A program made the translations under genes and the position numbers. Below, piece by piece: positions 32,873-42,290 of a stretch of DNA of 64,000 bases (within the stretch, counting starts at the first letter, position 1; the number at the start of each line of letters is the position of its first letter). Source of the stretch: Affinundibacterium baiyunense (GTDB taxonomy: Bacteria > Pseudomonadota > Gammaproteobacteria > Burkholderiales > Burkholderiaceae_D); assembly GCF_018139645.1 (NCBI RefSeq), contig NZ_JAGSPM010000003.1, positions 62,001 through 126,000 on the forward strand. Direction: 5' to 3'. The notes under the pieces were generated by a model. It worked only from the letters and a program-made list of their open reading frames with translations. It ran no database searches and had not been told where the DNA came from.

Positions 32873-34201
32873 ATGAATACTGTGCAAAACGAAGCACTGC
32901 ATCAAATCGTCATTGTTGGTGGTGGTGCGGGTGGACTGGAATTGGCTGTACGTTTAGGAAAACGTCTTGGTAAGAAAAAGAAAGCAAGGATTATTTTAGT
33001 CGATGCCAGCCGTACCCATTTATGGAAGCCACTATTACATCAAGTCGCCGCTGGCACCTTAGACAGTCATGCAGATGAACGTGAATACTTTGCGCTAGCT
33101 CGTAGTAAACATTTCGAATTTCGACTCGGTCGCATGCATGGTTTATCGAGAGAGAAAAAAGAAATTTATTTAGAGCCAACTTTTGACGAAGAAGGTATCG
33201 AGTTACTGCCACAGCAAGCCATCCACTACGACCAACTGGTGATCGCGCTCGGCAGTCAAACGAATGACTTTGGGACCAAGGGCGCAAAAGAAAACTGCAT
33301 CATGCTTGACTCTTTACAAGCAGCAGAACGTTTTCATCACAAATTAGTGAACTGTTGTCTGCGTGCGCAATCACAAAAACAAAATGCTGGCGAAGGTCGC
33401 TTCACCGTCACCATTATCGGCGGCGGAGCTACTGGGGTAGAGCTCGCAGCAGAATTGCACATGACCACTAAGATTTTATCAAGCTATGGCTTAGTCAATT
33501 TTCATCCTGAAAAAGACTTAAAAATTGTGATCGTCGATGCATCACCTCGCTTATTACAAATGTTGCCCGAACGTCTGTCTGATGCAGTGGCAAAAGAGTT
33601 GCGTAGCATCGCTATCGAAATTCATACCAATGAAAAAGTCGTTGAAGTAAGCAAAGAAGGTGTTGCCATGGCTAGTGGCAAATTTATACCCAGCGGTATC
33701 GTGGTGTGGGCCGCAGGTATCAAAGCGCCTGATTTCTTACGCAACTTAGATGGACTGGAAACGAACCGTTTAAATCAATTAGTAGTACACCGCAACTTAC
33801 AAACAAGCACTGATGCTTCGATCTTTGCGATAGGTGATTGTTGTGCTTGCCCACAAGGAGAAGGACAAGCGAATGTGCCGCCACGCGCGCAATCAGCGCA
33901 CCAACAAGCATCTTGTTTAGCGGATTCTTTATGTCGCTCACTGGATGGAAAACCACTCAAAGAATTCACTTACAAAGATCATGGTTCTTTGGTTTCGCTA
34001 GGCAATTACAGTACCGTTGGTAGCCTGATGGGAGCAATCGCTAGCGGTTCTGTTTTTATTGAAGGCACGCTTGCGAAATGGATGTATTGGTCGCTACATA
34101 AGCATCATCAAGTCGCAGTGAATGGTTGGTTCCATACTTGGTTATCGACTTGGGCCGAGACCATTGATCGGGTCAGGAATCCTAGGATTAAATTACATTA
34201 A
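32873..34201 (+). CDS. ndh: Type II NADH dehydrogenase
   Basis: 442 residues from ATG 32873 (AAAGGG Shine-Dalgarno); the in-frame start at 32834 lies in the leader. FAD-binding IVIVGGGAGGLELAVRLG is at about 11-28, the NADH-binding TVTIIGGGATGVELAAELH is near 180, and the C-terminal FAD contact is SIFAIGDCCACP. A C-terminal amphipathic helix for membrane attachment is plausible (MGAIASGSVFIEGTLAKWMYWSLHKHH). It oxidises NADH and reduces quinone without pumping protons. Confidence 0.96.
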   Translation: MNTVQNEALHQIVIVGGGAGGLELAVRLGKRLGKKKKARIILVDASRTHLWKPLLHQVAAGTLDSHADEREYFALARSKHFEFRLGRMHGLSREKKEIYLEPTFDEEGIELLPQQAIHYDQLVIALGSQTNDFGTKGAKENCIMLDSLQAAERFHHKLVNCCLRAQSQKQNAGEGRFTVTIIGGGATGVELAAELHMTTKILSSYGLVNFHPEKDLKIVIVDASPRLLQMLPERLSDAVAKELRSIAIEIHTNEKVVEVSKEGVAMASGKFIPSGIVVWAAGIKAPDFLRNLDGLETNRLNQLVVHRNLQTSTDASIFAIGDCCACPQGEGQANVPPRAQSAHQQASCLADSLCRSLDGKPLKEFTYKDHGSLVSLGNYSTVGSLMGAIASGSVFIEGTLAKWMYWSLHKHHQVAVNGWFHTWLSTWAETIDRVRNPRIKLH

Positions 34202-34262
34202 TTCACTTTGCTTGGATTGAATGTATTAAAGCTGTGCTCCATGCATCAATGACCAGCATGAT

Positions 34263-34301
34263 AATTCGCGATAAGTAACTACGGATTGCTTATCGCGAAT
34301 T
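34263..34301. terminator. Bidirectional terminator hairpin
   Basis: A perfect 13-bp inverted repeat (aattcgcgataag / cttatcgcgaatt, arms 34263-34275 and 34289-34301) sits between the convergent ndh and ATP-grasp genes. Confidence 0.75.
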
Positions 34302-34329
34302 CTCTATCTCTTATCCGTTCTCTGCGAGC

Positions 34330-35571
34330 TCAGTTATTCGGAGGTCGATGTAAGATGTTTGCGCCCTCACCTTCACGTCCTTGAAAGAAGCTAGCAGATG
34401 CTTGCTCAGAGCAATACATGCGAAGAATTTGCATGGCGATGCGTGTTTGCTGACTCCGTGTTTGCTGATTCTCTTGCAGTTGTACAATCATTCTCACCTC
34501 TGCAAATACAGGCACACCATTACTCGAACTCATGACAGGATAAGGACGATAACGCGGTTGCACTAGCCATTGATCGCCTTGCCCAGCACGCGATAAGTCT
34601 TCTAGTTCTTGCACAGATGGACCAATTCGCAAATCTTTCCCGCCACAAGAATAGATATTTTTCACAACGATTTCTTGTGCTGGTAAATTTAGCTCATGCC
34701 ATTGATTGAGTTTGACATTTTTGGGCTCAAAAGGGATTGTTAGTTCTGCAGACAAGCCCTTGTGTACCAAAAAATACCATGCAGGATGACTGTGCCAATT
34801 CAATTGCGACTTTTTAAGTTGTCGTAAAAATTGCGCATCATCCTCTAACTCGCTTAAGATCAAGCGATTGAGAATATGGTCATGCTGTTGGCGTACACCA
34901 TGTTGCGTCGAAAAGAGTCTACCATTGGCATCCACTTCAATCAGATGTGGCTCGATGATCGGCATATTCCATAGCAATGAACATGCATGCAAATCGAATA
35001 GCGTACCACGTTGCCAAGCTTGGTATTCTAAGAGCGCAGGATTATCACCACCCGCCAACCATGCGCGACTCGCTTGCATCCAAGACTGTTCAGTCTTTTT
35101 TCCTTGCCATGGTGGGCAATCGGCTAATTGCGGCCACAACTGGCTATGAACTTGATGCAGGCGATAACCCATCGTCAACAAAGAGGTAAACGCCTGAAAT
35201 TCAACCAAGCGAATATCCCAGCTATCGCCATCGCAAATGATCGCGTAATCAATCGTTAATACATCCGCTGCTGTGCCTTGCTGCCAACCATGTTGCTGAA
35301 TCGCTTGTGCTTGTAAATGGGGCTGCAAAACCTGACAGAGTGCTTCTGTCCTTTGCGTCAATTTGTCTTGTAAGCGTTGCGAGGCAATTAGCGGCCATTC
35401 AGAAAATAGCACGGCTTGCGGAGGCAGATGTGACGTCCCTGCTGCTTGTGCCCATAAATCATGGATGCGCTGTTTGGATTGTGGCGTAGCTTGTTGCAGC
35501 TCAAAACTGAGCGGATGAAACGGATGATCAGCAGGCACCGCTGAATTACTGTCTATATTGTACGGGTGCAA
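34330..35571 (-). CDS. ATP-grasp-like ligase paired with GCS2
   Basis: 413 residues. No signal peptide. The C-terminal half looks like an ATP-grasp core: EIVVKNIYSCGGKDLRIGP (Lys and glycine loop), QGDQWLVQPRY (the residue pair that contacts ATP), and VPVFAEVRMIVQL with the metal-binding Glu. The N-terminal half is unassigned. The gene overlaps the upstream carboxylate-amine ligase gene by 26 nt, so the two enzymes are probably made together. Known GCS2/ATP-grasp couples make peptide-like bonds; the product here is unknown. Homology is by motif only. Confidence 0.7.
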   Translation of the reverse strand: MHPYNIDSNSAVPADHPFHPLSFELQQATPQSKQRIHDLWAQAAGTSHLPPQAVLFSEWPLIASQRLQDKLTQRTEALCQVLQPHLQAQAIQQHGWQQGTAADVLTIDYAIICDGDSWDIRLVEFQAFTSLLTMGYRLHQVHSQLWPQLADCPPWQGKKTEQSWMQASRAWLAGGDNPALLEYQAWQRGTLFDLHACSLLWNMPIIEPHLIEVDANGRLFSTQHGVRQQHDHILNRLILSELEDDAQFLRQLKKSQLNWHSHPAWYFLVHKGLSAELTIPFEPKNVKLNQWHELNLPAQEIVVKNIYSCGGKDLRIGPSVQELEDLSRAGQGDQWLVQPRYRPYPVMSSSNGVPVFAEVRMIVQLQENQQTRSQQTRIAMQILRMYCSEQASASFFQGREGEGANILHRPPNN

Positions 35572-36685
35572 ATTGCGCTTCCTCAGTTTCGTAAATCAAA
35601 TGCTGAACTAGCGTTTGATAATTTTCAGAACGTTTGAATATACCGCGTTGAATATCTGCAGATACGCCTTGAATAAACAAAGCTTGGATCTTTTCGCGCA
35701 TCCGCTCAAATAAGCTCAATTCTTGAGCAACTGGCGTTAAACGCACAAGCCATTGGTCAAAATAGTCATGCAAACTGACTGGGGTCTCGCTATTCCAATC
35801 AATCAACGCAGCAGCTAATCCATGACGACGTACCCGCCATTTATTCTCTTCCAAACAAGCGCGTGACAACGGCTTAGTTAATCGACCACGCTGATAATCT
35901 TGCACCAGCGTTGCTGCTTCACATTGCAGCAAGGCGGTGATTAACCAGATGTGTTCTAACGATGGCGTGGCATCACAAATTCTCACTTCCAGCGTGTGAT
36001 AACGATGATGCAGACGTAAGTCTTCCCACATGCCATGCTGTTCTTCCAGAGTACCAACTTTGCGCAACAATTCTATGTGTTTGAAATACTCTTCCTCTGA
36101 GCGCCAAATATCAGGTGTTCCCATCCGTGGCAAGCGATCTAACATCGAATGACGCCAACTTTGCATTCCTGTGTCACGGCCCTCATAAAACGGTGAGCTC
36201 AATGAAATCGCCAATACAGGAGCCAGACTATTGCGCAAAGAATTGAACACAGCCATAGCCGGAATTCCTTTTGGCAAACCCAAATGGACATGAAATCCGT
36301 ATGACACCAAGCTACGCATAATGTCTGCGTATTCATCCACTAAACGAATATAGTGCTGGTGCTTATGCAGATCTTTATTGATCTCTTGTTCCTTCCAATT
36401 GGAGAATGGATGCACCCCCGCGGATAGAATTCGTTGGCCTTGTGCATGCGCTCTTAATCGAATGATTTCACGCATAGAAGAAACACTGGCGACGATCTGA
36501 TCTGGAGTATGGCAAATAGGCGTCTGTAATTCGACCACTGCCTTATGCAGCTCGCAGGATGAGCTACCATTGCAATCAGGATATTCAAGCTGACCACGAT
36601 CGAAATCATGCGCCGCCAACTCCAAACTATCTTGATCAACGATTTGTAACTCTTCTTCCGCACCCAAAGTAATCACATTACGCAT
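35546..36685 (-). CDS. Carboxylate-amine ligase, YbdK/GCS2 family
   Basis: 379 residues, close to E. coli YbdK (372). Start ATG 36685 has GAGGGG 6 nt upstream. The GCS2 signature is GAEEELQIVDQDSLEL (about 7-22) and WEDLRLHHRYHTLEVRICDATPSL. The family joins glutamate (or another carboxylate) to an amine with ATP. It is the first gene of a two-gene operon with an ATP-grasp-like ligase. Confidence 0.93.
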   Translation of the reverse strand: MRNVITLGAEEELQIVDQDSLELAAHDFDRGQLEYPDCNGSSSCELHKAVVELQTPICHTPDQIVASVSSMREIIRLRAHAQGQRILSAGVHPFSNWKEQEINKDLHKHQHYIRLVDEYADIMRSLVSYGFHVHLGLPKGIPAMAVFNSLRNSLAPVLAISLSSPFYEGRDTGMQSWRHSMLDRLPRMGTPDIWRSEEEYFKHIELLRKVGTLEEQHGMWEDLRLHHRYHTLEVRICDATPSLEHIWLITALLQCEAATLVQDYQRGRLTKPLSRACLEENKWRVRRHGLAAALIDWNSETPVSLHDYFDQWLVRLTPVAQELSLFERMREKIQALFIQGVSADIQRGIFKRSENYQTLVQHLIYETEEAQFAPVQYRQ

Positions 36686-37066
36686 GCATCCCCTCACTCA
36701 TCGTGGTTATCACTGCCGAATTTATTCAGAACAATCCGGTCAGCGAAAGCAACCCGCAGCCGACTCAGATATGAGAAAGAGTGTAGCGGCAGGAATGCTA
36801 AGTCAATTGCAATAGTAAAGGGCAATAAGTAGAGCTATTTGTGAATTTAACTTATCTAGATCAAAGTCAATTACCACTCCTTCTTCCTAATTCGTACACC
36901 AAAGATCAAGAAAACACTTAATAGCAATACAATCTCACTTACTTTAACAACAGTTTGCATTCTTTAAAAATCATGTCACCAATCCTTAGTATATTAAGGA
37001 GTACAATGCGATTTGATTAAGAAATTTTAAAGATAGACTCGTATCTTTAAAAGTTTGGGGTAATTT
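36686..37066. other. Divergent intergenic region, 381 nt
   Basis: It contains the promoters for the GCS2 operon and for the solute-binding protein. No open frame or repeat was recognised. Confidence 0.5.
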
Positions 37067-37837
37067 ATGATCAATTGGCGTTTCACTTTAGCCATCATTC
37101 TTCTCTGCATACACTTCCCTGCTTCAGCAGAGGTTGTCATTCGCACAGCCGCTCAAGAATCATCAGAACCCAAATACATTGCAATTCACCATGATGGTAA
37201 AGCAGCAATCGGCGGCATTTGCGTTGACATCTTCCGTGCTATTGAAAAACGCTACCCTGAAATTCAATTTCGCGGTGACCAAACTTGGATGCCACGCCTA
37301 CGCATCGATGCGAATTTTCTTGAAAATCGCATTGATGCTATCTGCGGCGTACAAAATATAGATCGAAACACTGCTCAATATAAATTACTAAGCACTCCAC
37401 TTTTCACAGTTGATTATCTACTAGCGATGAGGGCGGATGACCCCATTCAAATTAATAGCTGGGATGATATTCGGGCCTTAGGTGATGAAGGAACGATTTT
37501 AGTGATCAGAGGATTTGGTATCACCGACATCTTGCAAAAAATGGGCGGTTTAAAAATCGACTATGGCGCCACTTCATCCATCTCGAATTTAAGAAAACTA
37601 CTCGCAGGTCGTGGTCGCTTCTATTGCCATCGATCCCCTGGAATTAAAACGTCGATTAAACATTCAGGATTTTCGAAAGAAGTACGCCTATTAGATAGTC
37701 CCAAATTGTCGGAAAAGTTCTATATGGGATTAAGAAAAGATCTGCCTGACCGCCATGTAAAAATGATAGAAGAAGCGCTTATCAGCTTACAAAAATCGGG
37801 CGAGTTAAAACGTATCTTTGAGCGCTATCGTGAGTAA
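37067..37837 (+). CDS. Family 3 periplasmic solute-binding protein
   Basis: 256 residues, signal peptide MINWRFTLAIILLCIHFPASA. The fold of amino-acid-binding proteins is indicated by GGICVDIFRAIEKRYP, ENRIDAICGVQNIDRN, and the C-terminal LRKDLPDRHVKMIEEALISLQKSGELKRIFERY. No permease or ATPase gene is adjacent, so it could supply an unlinked ABC system or act as a sensor. A cysteine pair (GGIC...DAIC) may form a disulfide. Confidence 0.9.
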   Translation: MINWRFTLAIILLCIHFPASAEVVIRTAAQESSEPKYIAIHHDGKAAIGGICVDIFRAIEKRYPEIQFRGDQTWMPRLRIDANFLENRIDAICGVQNIDRNTAQYKLLSTPLFTVDYLLAMRADDPIQINSWDDIRALGDEGTILVIRGFGITDILQKMGGLKIDYGATSSISNLRKLLAGRGRFYCHRSPGIKTSIKHSGFSKEVRLLDSPKLSEKFYMGLRKDLPDRHVKMIEEALISLQKSGELKRIFERYRE

Positions 37838-37958
37838 GCTAAAACTACGAATTTCCTACAAATTTGCTCAGTACTAAAGTAGATCAAAGAATGAAGTTTA
37901 GTCAAACAGATTTCGTTTTTTGCAGTTTCAAAGTCCACCATTTCCTCTAGCCAAACAA

Positions 37959-38438
37959 ATGAATCGCCCAGCACAATTTTCTGATTTTCACTTCATTTAC
38001 CACTTATACATGCACCCAGAGATTAATCCATTTCTGCTCTATGAACCTATGGAAAAATCAGCATTCGAGCCGATTTTTCAGCAATTATTGGATGATAAGG
38101 TGTTGTATGTGTTTGAGGATAATCATATCCCGATCGGCATGTTCAAGCTCATTCCTTTAAAGCATAGGACTGCGCATATTGCTTATCTTGGTGGTGTCGC
38201 GATTGATCCTCGTTTTGCCGGTCAAGGGTTCGCGCGAAAGATGTTTGCGGAGATTCTTGCCTTAGGTAGAACAAGAAACCTCAAGCGCATAGAATTAAGT
38301 GTCAGCGTAGAAAATGCGCGCGCGATTGCATTGTATGAAAAGTGCGGTTTTCAACAAGAAGGTGTATTGCGTCAATACACCCACCTGCAGAGCGAAAACC
38401 GCTATCTCGACGAAGCCTTAATGGCTTATCTGTATTAA
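37959..38438 (+). CDS. GNAT-family N-acetyltransferase
   Basis: 159 residues from ATG 37959 (MNRPAQFSDFHFIYHL fits the usual GNAT start); a TTG at 37920 is in frame upstream. The acetyl-CoA-binding motif is LGGVAIDPRFAGQGFARKMFAEILAL, followed by LSVSVENARAIALYEKCGFQQEGVLRQY, typical of the RimJ/RimL-like side of the superfamily. Substrate unknown. Confidence 0.93.
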   Translation: MNRPAQFSDFHFIYHLYMHPEINPFLLYEPMEKSAFEPIFQQLLDDKVLYVFEDNHIPIGMFKLIPLKHRTAHIAYLGGVAIDPRFAGQGFARKMFAEILALGRTRNLKRIELSVSVENARAIALYEKCGFQQEGVLRQYTHLQSENRYLDEALMAYLY

Positions 38439-38448
38439 TTTTAAAAAA

Positions 38449-40596
38449 TCAATACTTCGGTTGCGTCAAAGTTGGTGTGCCGCCGATGTAGCGTTGCAAC
38501 CAATTTTGCACTTCCCAATACCAATAAACCGAATTTTGCGGTGACAAAATCCAATGGTTTTCGTTGGGGAAAATGACTAATCGTGAAGGCACTTTCATCC
38601 CTTGTAAAACGCCATACAAAGCCGTGCTATTCACATACGGTACGCGATAATCAAGCTCACCGTGGGTCAACAGCATCGGTGTCTTAAAGTTCTTGGCATA
38701 CGACATAGGATTATTTTTCTGCATTACCTCAGTATCACTCCAAGGGTTACCTCCCAGAGTTTTTTCAAACGAATAATTGGTTGAATCAGAACCATACTGG
38801 GTAACCAAATCATTGACTCCCGCATGGTCAATAATCGTTACGAAACGATCAGTATGCCCCGCTAACCAAGCTGCTAAATAACCGCCATAACTCGCGCCAG
38901 CAGCCGCGATACGTTTGCTATCAATATTTCCCAACTTTTGAATCAGATAGTCATTCGAACGCAAAATATCTTGTGTTGGTTTTACTCCCCATTCTGCATT
39001 AATGCTGCGAGCAAATTGCTCGCCAAAGCCTGTAGAACCGTGACGATTCACCCAGCTAACAATATACCCTGGTGCCGCCATCACATGCGCGTTCCAGCGA
39101 AAGTTAAATGCGTTACCAACCATGGTATGTGGCCCGCCATGCATCAGTTGTAGCAATGGATAAGATTTATTTTTGTCGTAATCAGGTGGCAAGATCAGCC
39201 AGCCTTGCACTAACTGATCATTCGCACCTTTAAATTGATAGGACTCGACTTTACCGAGCTTCAAATTTGCCATCAATTCATCATTAAAATGAGTCAACTG
39301 ACGCAGCGTCTTAGTTGCAAGGTCCATACTATAAATCTCATTCGGACGATCAAAGCTGCTGCGTAAAAACACCAATTGATTGCCTAGCAATTTAAGTTTG
39401 GAAATACCGGCATCACGTATCACGCGTTCAAACTGATTGCCATCATTTTTACTACTGAAGATACTGGTTTCACCTTGATCTTCAGCGACCATCCACAACT
39501 TGCTAAGATCTTTGCTCGCTTGAAATTCGGCAATGGCGTAATCACGTGCCTCGGTTACTGGACTATGTTTGGCGCTGCTGACCTCATAGCGCCATAACTT
39601 CGCTGAGCTACCATCATACAAAGGCGTATTAGTGCGTGTGTAATAAATGCTTTTGCCATCCGCAGAAAAATTCGGTGAAGAATCTGGGCCACGATTTTCA
39701 CTGGTGATATTTTTTGTTTTTCCAATTTCATCCAATTTCAATAAAATCAGATCGGTATTATCTGCGTCGTGATGTGGTGCAGGAATCGTGTTTGCGCTAT
39801 ACACCAATGTCTTACCATCTGGCGAAATCGCAAAATCAAAATTGCTGGAAGAACTAAACAGTTCTGTCGATTGCGGCGTTAAATCGATCAAGGATTTATT
39901 GCGTAAATCAAACTGCAAAAAATGTGCAGACAACTCATCTGTGAGCCAATGATCAAAAAAACGATACACACGATCTTCGGTCACCTTCGCCGTCATCTTG
40001 CTATCACGGCGACGCTTCATTTCTTTTTTCATCGCTAGCATGTCATCCGCACGCCAGCTTCCTTTAAGTGCTGGAATCGCTTTGGTACCAACGATCAAAC
40101 TATCTCCACTTGGATGCCATTTTGGATTGATCACACCAAAAGGTAACTCCAAAACTTTTTCTGCTTCACCACCATCTAAGCGCAAAATATAAAGTGCTGG
40201 TGCTTCATCATCGCTGCGACGCGAGGTGAAGGCAATACGGCTACCATCTGGGCTCCATACCGGTGCGCTATCGCTCGCATCGGCAGTGGTTAAACGACGT
40301 TGATTGCGCCCTTGGCTATCCATTAACCAAATTTGATTCTGCGCACGATTTCTTTCCAGCGACCATGTTTGTACAGTAAAAGCAATGTGTTTCTGATCTG
40401 GAGAAACCACTGGATTATCGACGCGCTTTACCGCCCACAAATCTTGCGGCGTGATCGGTCTCGACGCAGTATTGACCGCGTTGGTATTTGTGTTGGCATT
40501 TGCGTTGGCGGCGACAACACTAAGACCGCTACTCAGAAAGACAAATAGTGCGACTCTCTGCAACGCATGTTTAGCGTAGGCATATTTTATTTTCAT
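38449..40596 (-). CDS. Exported S9 prolyl-oligopeptidase-family peptidase
   Basis: 715 residues from ATG 40596 (AAGGAT upstream). The signal peptide is followed by a short repeat of Ala/Asn/Thr codons (NANANTNTNAVNTA). The N-terminal beta-propeller is shown by WSPDGSRIAFTSRRSDDE, WHPSGDSLIVG and SPDGKTLVYSANT repeats. The C-terminal hydrolase domain has GASYGGYLAAW (nucleophile Ser), HGELDYRVPY (Asp) and PNENHWI (His). It degrades peptides or acyl-peptides in the periplasm. Confidence 0.97.
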   Translation of the reverse strand: MKIKYAYAKHALQRVALFVFLSSGLSVVAANANANTNTNAVNTASRPITPQDLWAVKRVDNPVVSPDQKHIAFTVQTWSLERNRAQNQIWLMDSQGRNQRRLTTADASDSAPVWSPDGSRIAFTSRRSDDEAPALYILRLDGGEAEKVLELPFGVINPKWHPSGDSLIVGTKAIPALKGSWRADDMLAMKKEMKRRRDSKMTAKVTEDRVYRFFDHWLTDELSAHFLQFDLRNKSLIDLTPQSTELFSSSSNFDFAISPDGKTLVYSANTIPAPHHDADNTDLILLKLDEIGKTKNITSENRGPDSSPNFSADGKSIYYTRTNTPLYDGSSAKLWRYEVSSAKHSPVTEARDYAIAEFQASKDLSKLWMVAEDQGETSIFSSKNDGNQFERVIRDAGISKLKLLGNQLVFLRSSFDRPNEIYSMDLATKTLRQLTHFNDELMANLKLGKVESYQFKGANDQLVQGWLILPPDYDKNKSYPLLQLMHGGPHTMVGNAFNFRWNAHVMAAPGYIVSWVNRHGSTGFGEQFARSINAEWGVKPTQDILRSNDYLIQKLGNIDSKRIAAAGASYGGYLAAWLAGHTDRFVTIIDHAGVNDLVTQYGSDSTNYSFEKTLGGNPWSDTEVMQKNNPMSYAKNFKTPMLLTHGELDYRVPYVNSTALYGVLQGMKVPSRLVIFPNENHWILSPQNSVYWYWEVQNWLQRYIGGTPTLTQPKY

Positions 40597-40771
40597 TTTC
40601 TTATCCTTACTTTTCTCAGTTTGAGGGCTTACGTAAAAATTCACTTACAACATCGAGCGTCAGCGAGAATACACCAAGACGGTACAAGTTTGAAGAAAGC
40701 TAGTTCACCCGCCAATATCGTTTAAAATCCCATCTGTCGGCAACTTGCTTGCCCTTCTCCACTTTGCGACT

Positions 40772-42034
40772 ATGTCTTTCTCTCAACTCGGTCTGTCCAA
40801 CACCTTACTCAATGCGATTCAAACGCGCGGCTATACGCAAGCGACTGCGATTCAACAAGATGTCATTCCCGTGATGTTGACAGGGCGCGATGTGCTAGCA
40901 ACCGCACAGACTGGTTCTGGAAAAACTGCGGCTTATTGCCTACCTTTGCTTGAACGCTATTTACAATCTACGCATAGCCAAGCACGCACAGTACAGAGTC
41001 TTGTTTTAGTCCCCACCCGAGAATTAGCGGTACAAGTTGGAGATACCTTGCGTAGTCTTAGTTTGGGTGCTGCGCGCCCACCGAAGTTAGCGGTTTTATT
41101 TGGCGGCATTTCGATCAATCCGCAAATGCTGCATTTACGCGGCGGTGCTGATATCGTGGTTGCTACGCCAGGACGACTACTCGACTTGCACAGCAAAAAT
41201 GCAATCAAATTGGATCAAGTCGCTTGTCTCGTTTTAGACGAAGCAGATCGTATGTTGGCATTGGGATTTGCCGACGAATTAAAACAAGTCTTAGCGCTAA
41301 TCGCCACACAAAGACAGAATTGCTTTTTCTCAGCGACGTTCGCACCGAATGTGGCTGAGTTAGCGCAAACATTATTAAACGAGCCTGTGCGCGTCAATAT
41401 CCCCGATACCGATGAGAGCAAACCGGACATCACACAACGCGCGATCATGGTTGAAGCAACACAGAGAACGCAATTGCTCAAGCATTTATATCAAACTGAA
41501 AAATGGTCACGCGTATTAGTCTTTGTCGCCACCAAATATGCTGCCGATTTATTATCTACCAAATTGCGTCGCGCGCATATCAGTGCCGAAGCTTTTCACG
41601 GTGAACAAACCCAAGGCAAACGCAGCCAAGTCATCAGCGATTTCAAAGCATCTCGCGTCAAAATCTTAGTCGCCACCGATGTCGCCGCGCGCGGTATCGA
41701 CATTTACCAATTACCAGTTGTCGTCAATTTTGATTTACCCCGTTCTAGCGATGACTACACCCACCGCATCGGCCGTACCGGTCGCGCTGGTGAAGCCGGC
41801 TTAGCAATCAGCTTTATCTGCGCCGATCCCGCCAACGAAGCCCATTTCCGCTTAATCGAGAAACGTCACAACATCAAAATCGCACGTGAACAGATTGAAG
41901 GATTTATTCCTAGTGAAGACAAATTGGCGTTAGCGCAAACTGCTAGAGCAAGCGATCCCAATGGCGGGATTAAGGGAAAACGTCCGAATAAGAAAGATAA
42001 ATTGCGGGCGCAAATGCTGACTAAAGAGACATAG
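40772..42034 (+). CDS. rhlE: DEAD-box RNA helicase, RhlE-like
   Basis: 420 residues from ATG 40772 (MSFSQLGLSNTLLNAIQTRGYTQATAIQ, the Q-motif). Walker A AQTGSGKT, DEAD in LVLDEADRMLALGF, SAT, and HRIGRTGRAGE are complete. The tail is short and basic (KGKRPNKKDKLRAQM). The family unwinds structured RNA in ribosome assembly or mRNA decay. RhlE versus another DEAD subfamily is a judgement from length and tail. Confidence 0.9.
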   Translation: MSFSQLGLSNTLLNAIQTRGYTQATAIQQDVIPVMLTGRDVLATAQTGSGKTAAYCLPLLERYLQSTHSQARTVQSLVLVPTRELAVQVGDTLRSLSLGAARPPKLAVLFGGISINPQMLHLRGGADIVVATPGRLLDLHSKNAIKLDQVACLVLDEADRMLALGFADELKQVLALIATQRQNCFFSATFAPNVAELAQTLLNEPVRVNIPDTDESKPDITQRAIMVEATQRTQLLKHLYQTEKWSRVLVFVATKYAADLLSTKLRRAHISAEAFHGEQTQGKRSQVISDFKASRVKILVATDVAARGIDIYQLPVVVNFDLPRSSDDYTHRIGRTGRAGEAGLAISFICADPANEAHFRLIEKRHNIKIAREQIEGFIPSEDKLALAQTARASDPNGGIKGKRPNKKDKLRAQMLTKET

Positions 42035-42290
42035 CACTCAAAAGGATTTTAAGAAAAATTTGCTAACAAAATATACATAAGTCACAGCCTTGCTTAGATA
42101 TGATTCAGTGGTCGTAGAAATCGCGATAAAAGCGTAAAAATCAGAAATGTTTCGCTCCAAAAATTAGCTACGCTTCCTTCATTGCTGATTAAAAAATTTG
42201 TCGAAAAAAATACAAATCGAGTATCGTCTCAGTTGTCAAAATTTGTGTCTTATGACTAAAATTAGATCCCTCTTTTTTTAGGAAAAAAGC

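Noticed and set aside
36845..36870. FNR-like site (ttatctagatcaa)
   Set aside because: Half-sites do not match TTGAT-N4-ATCAA in spacing or sequence.
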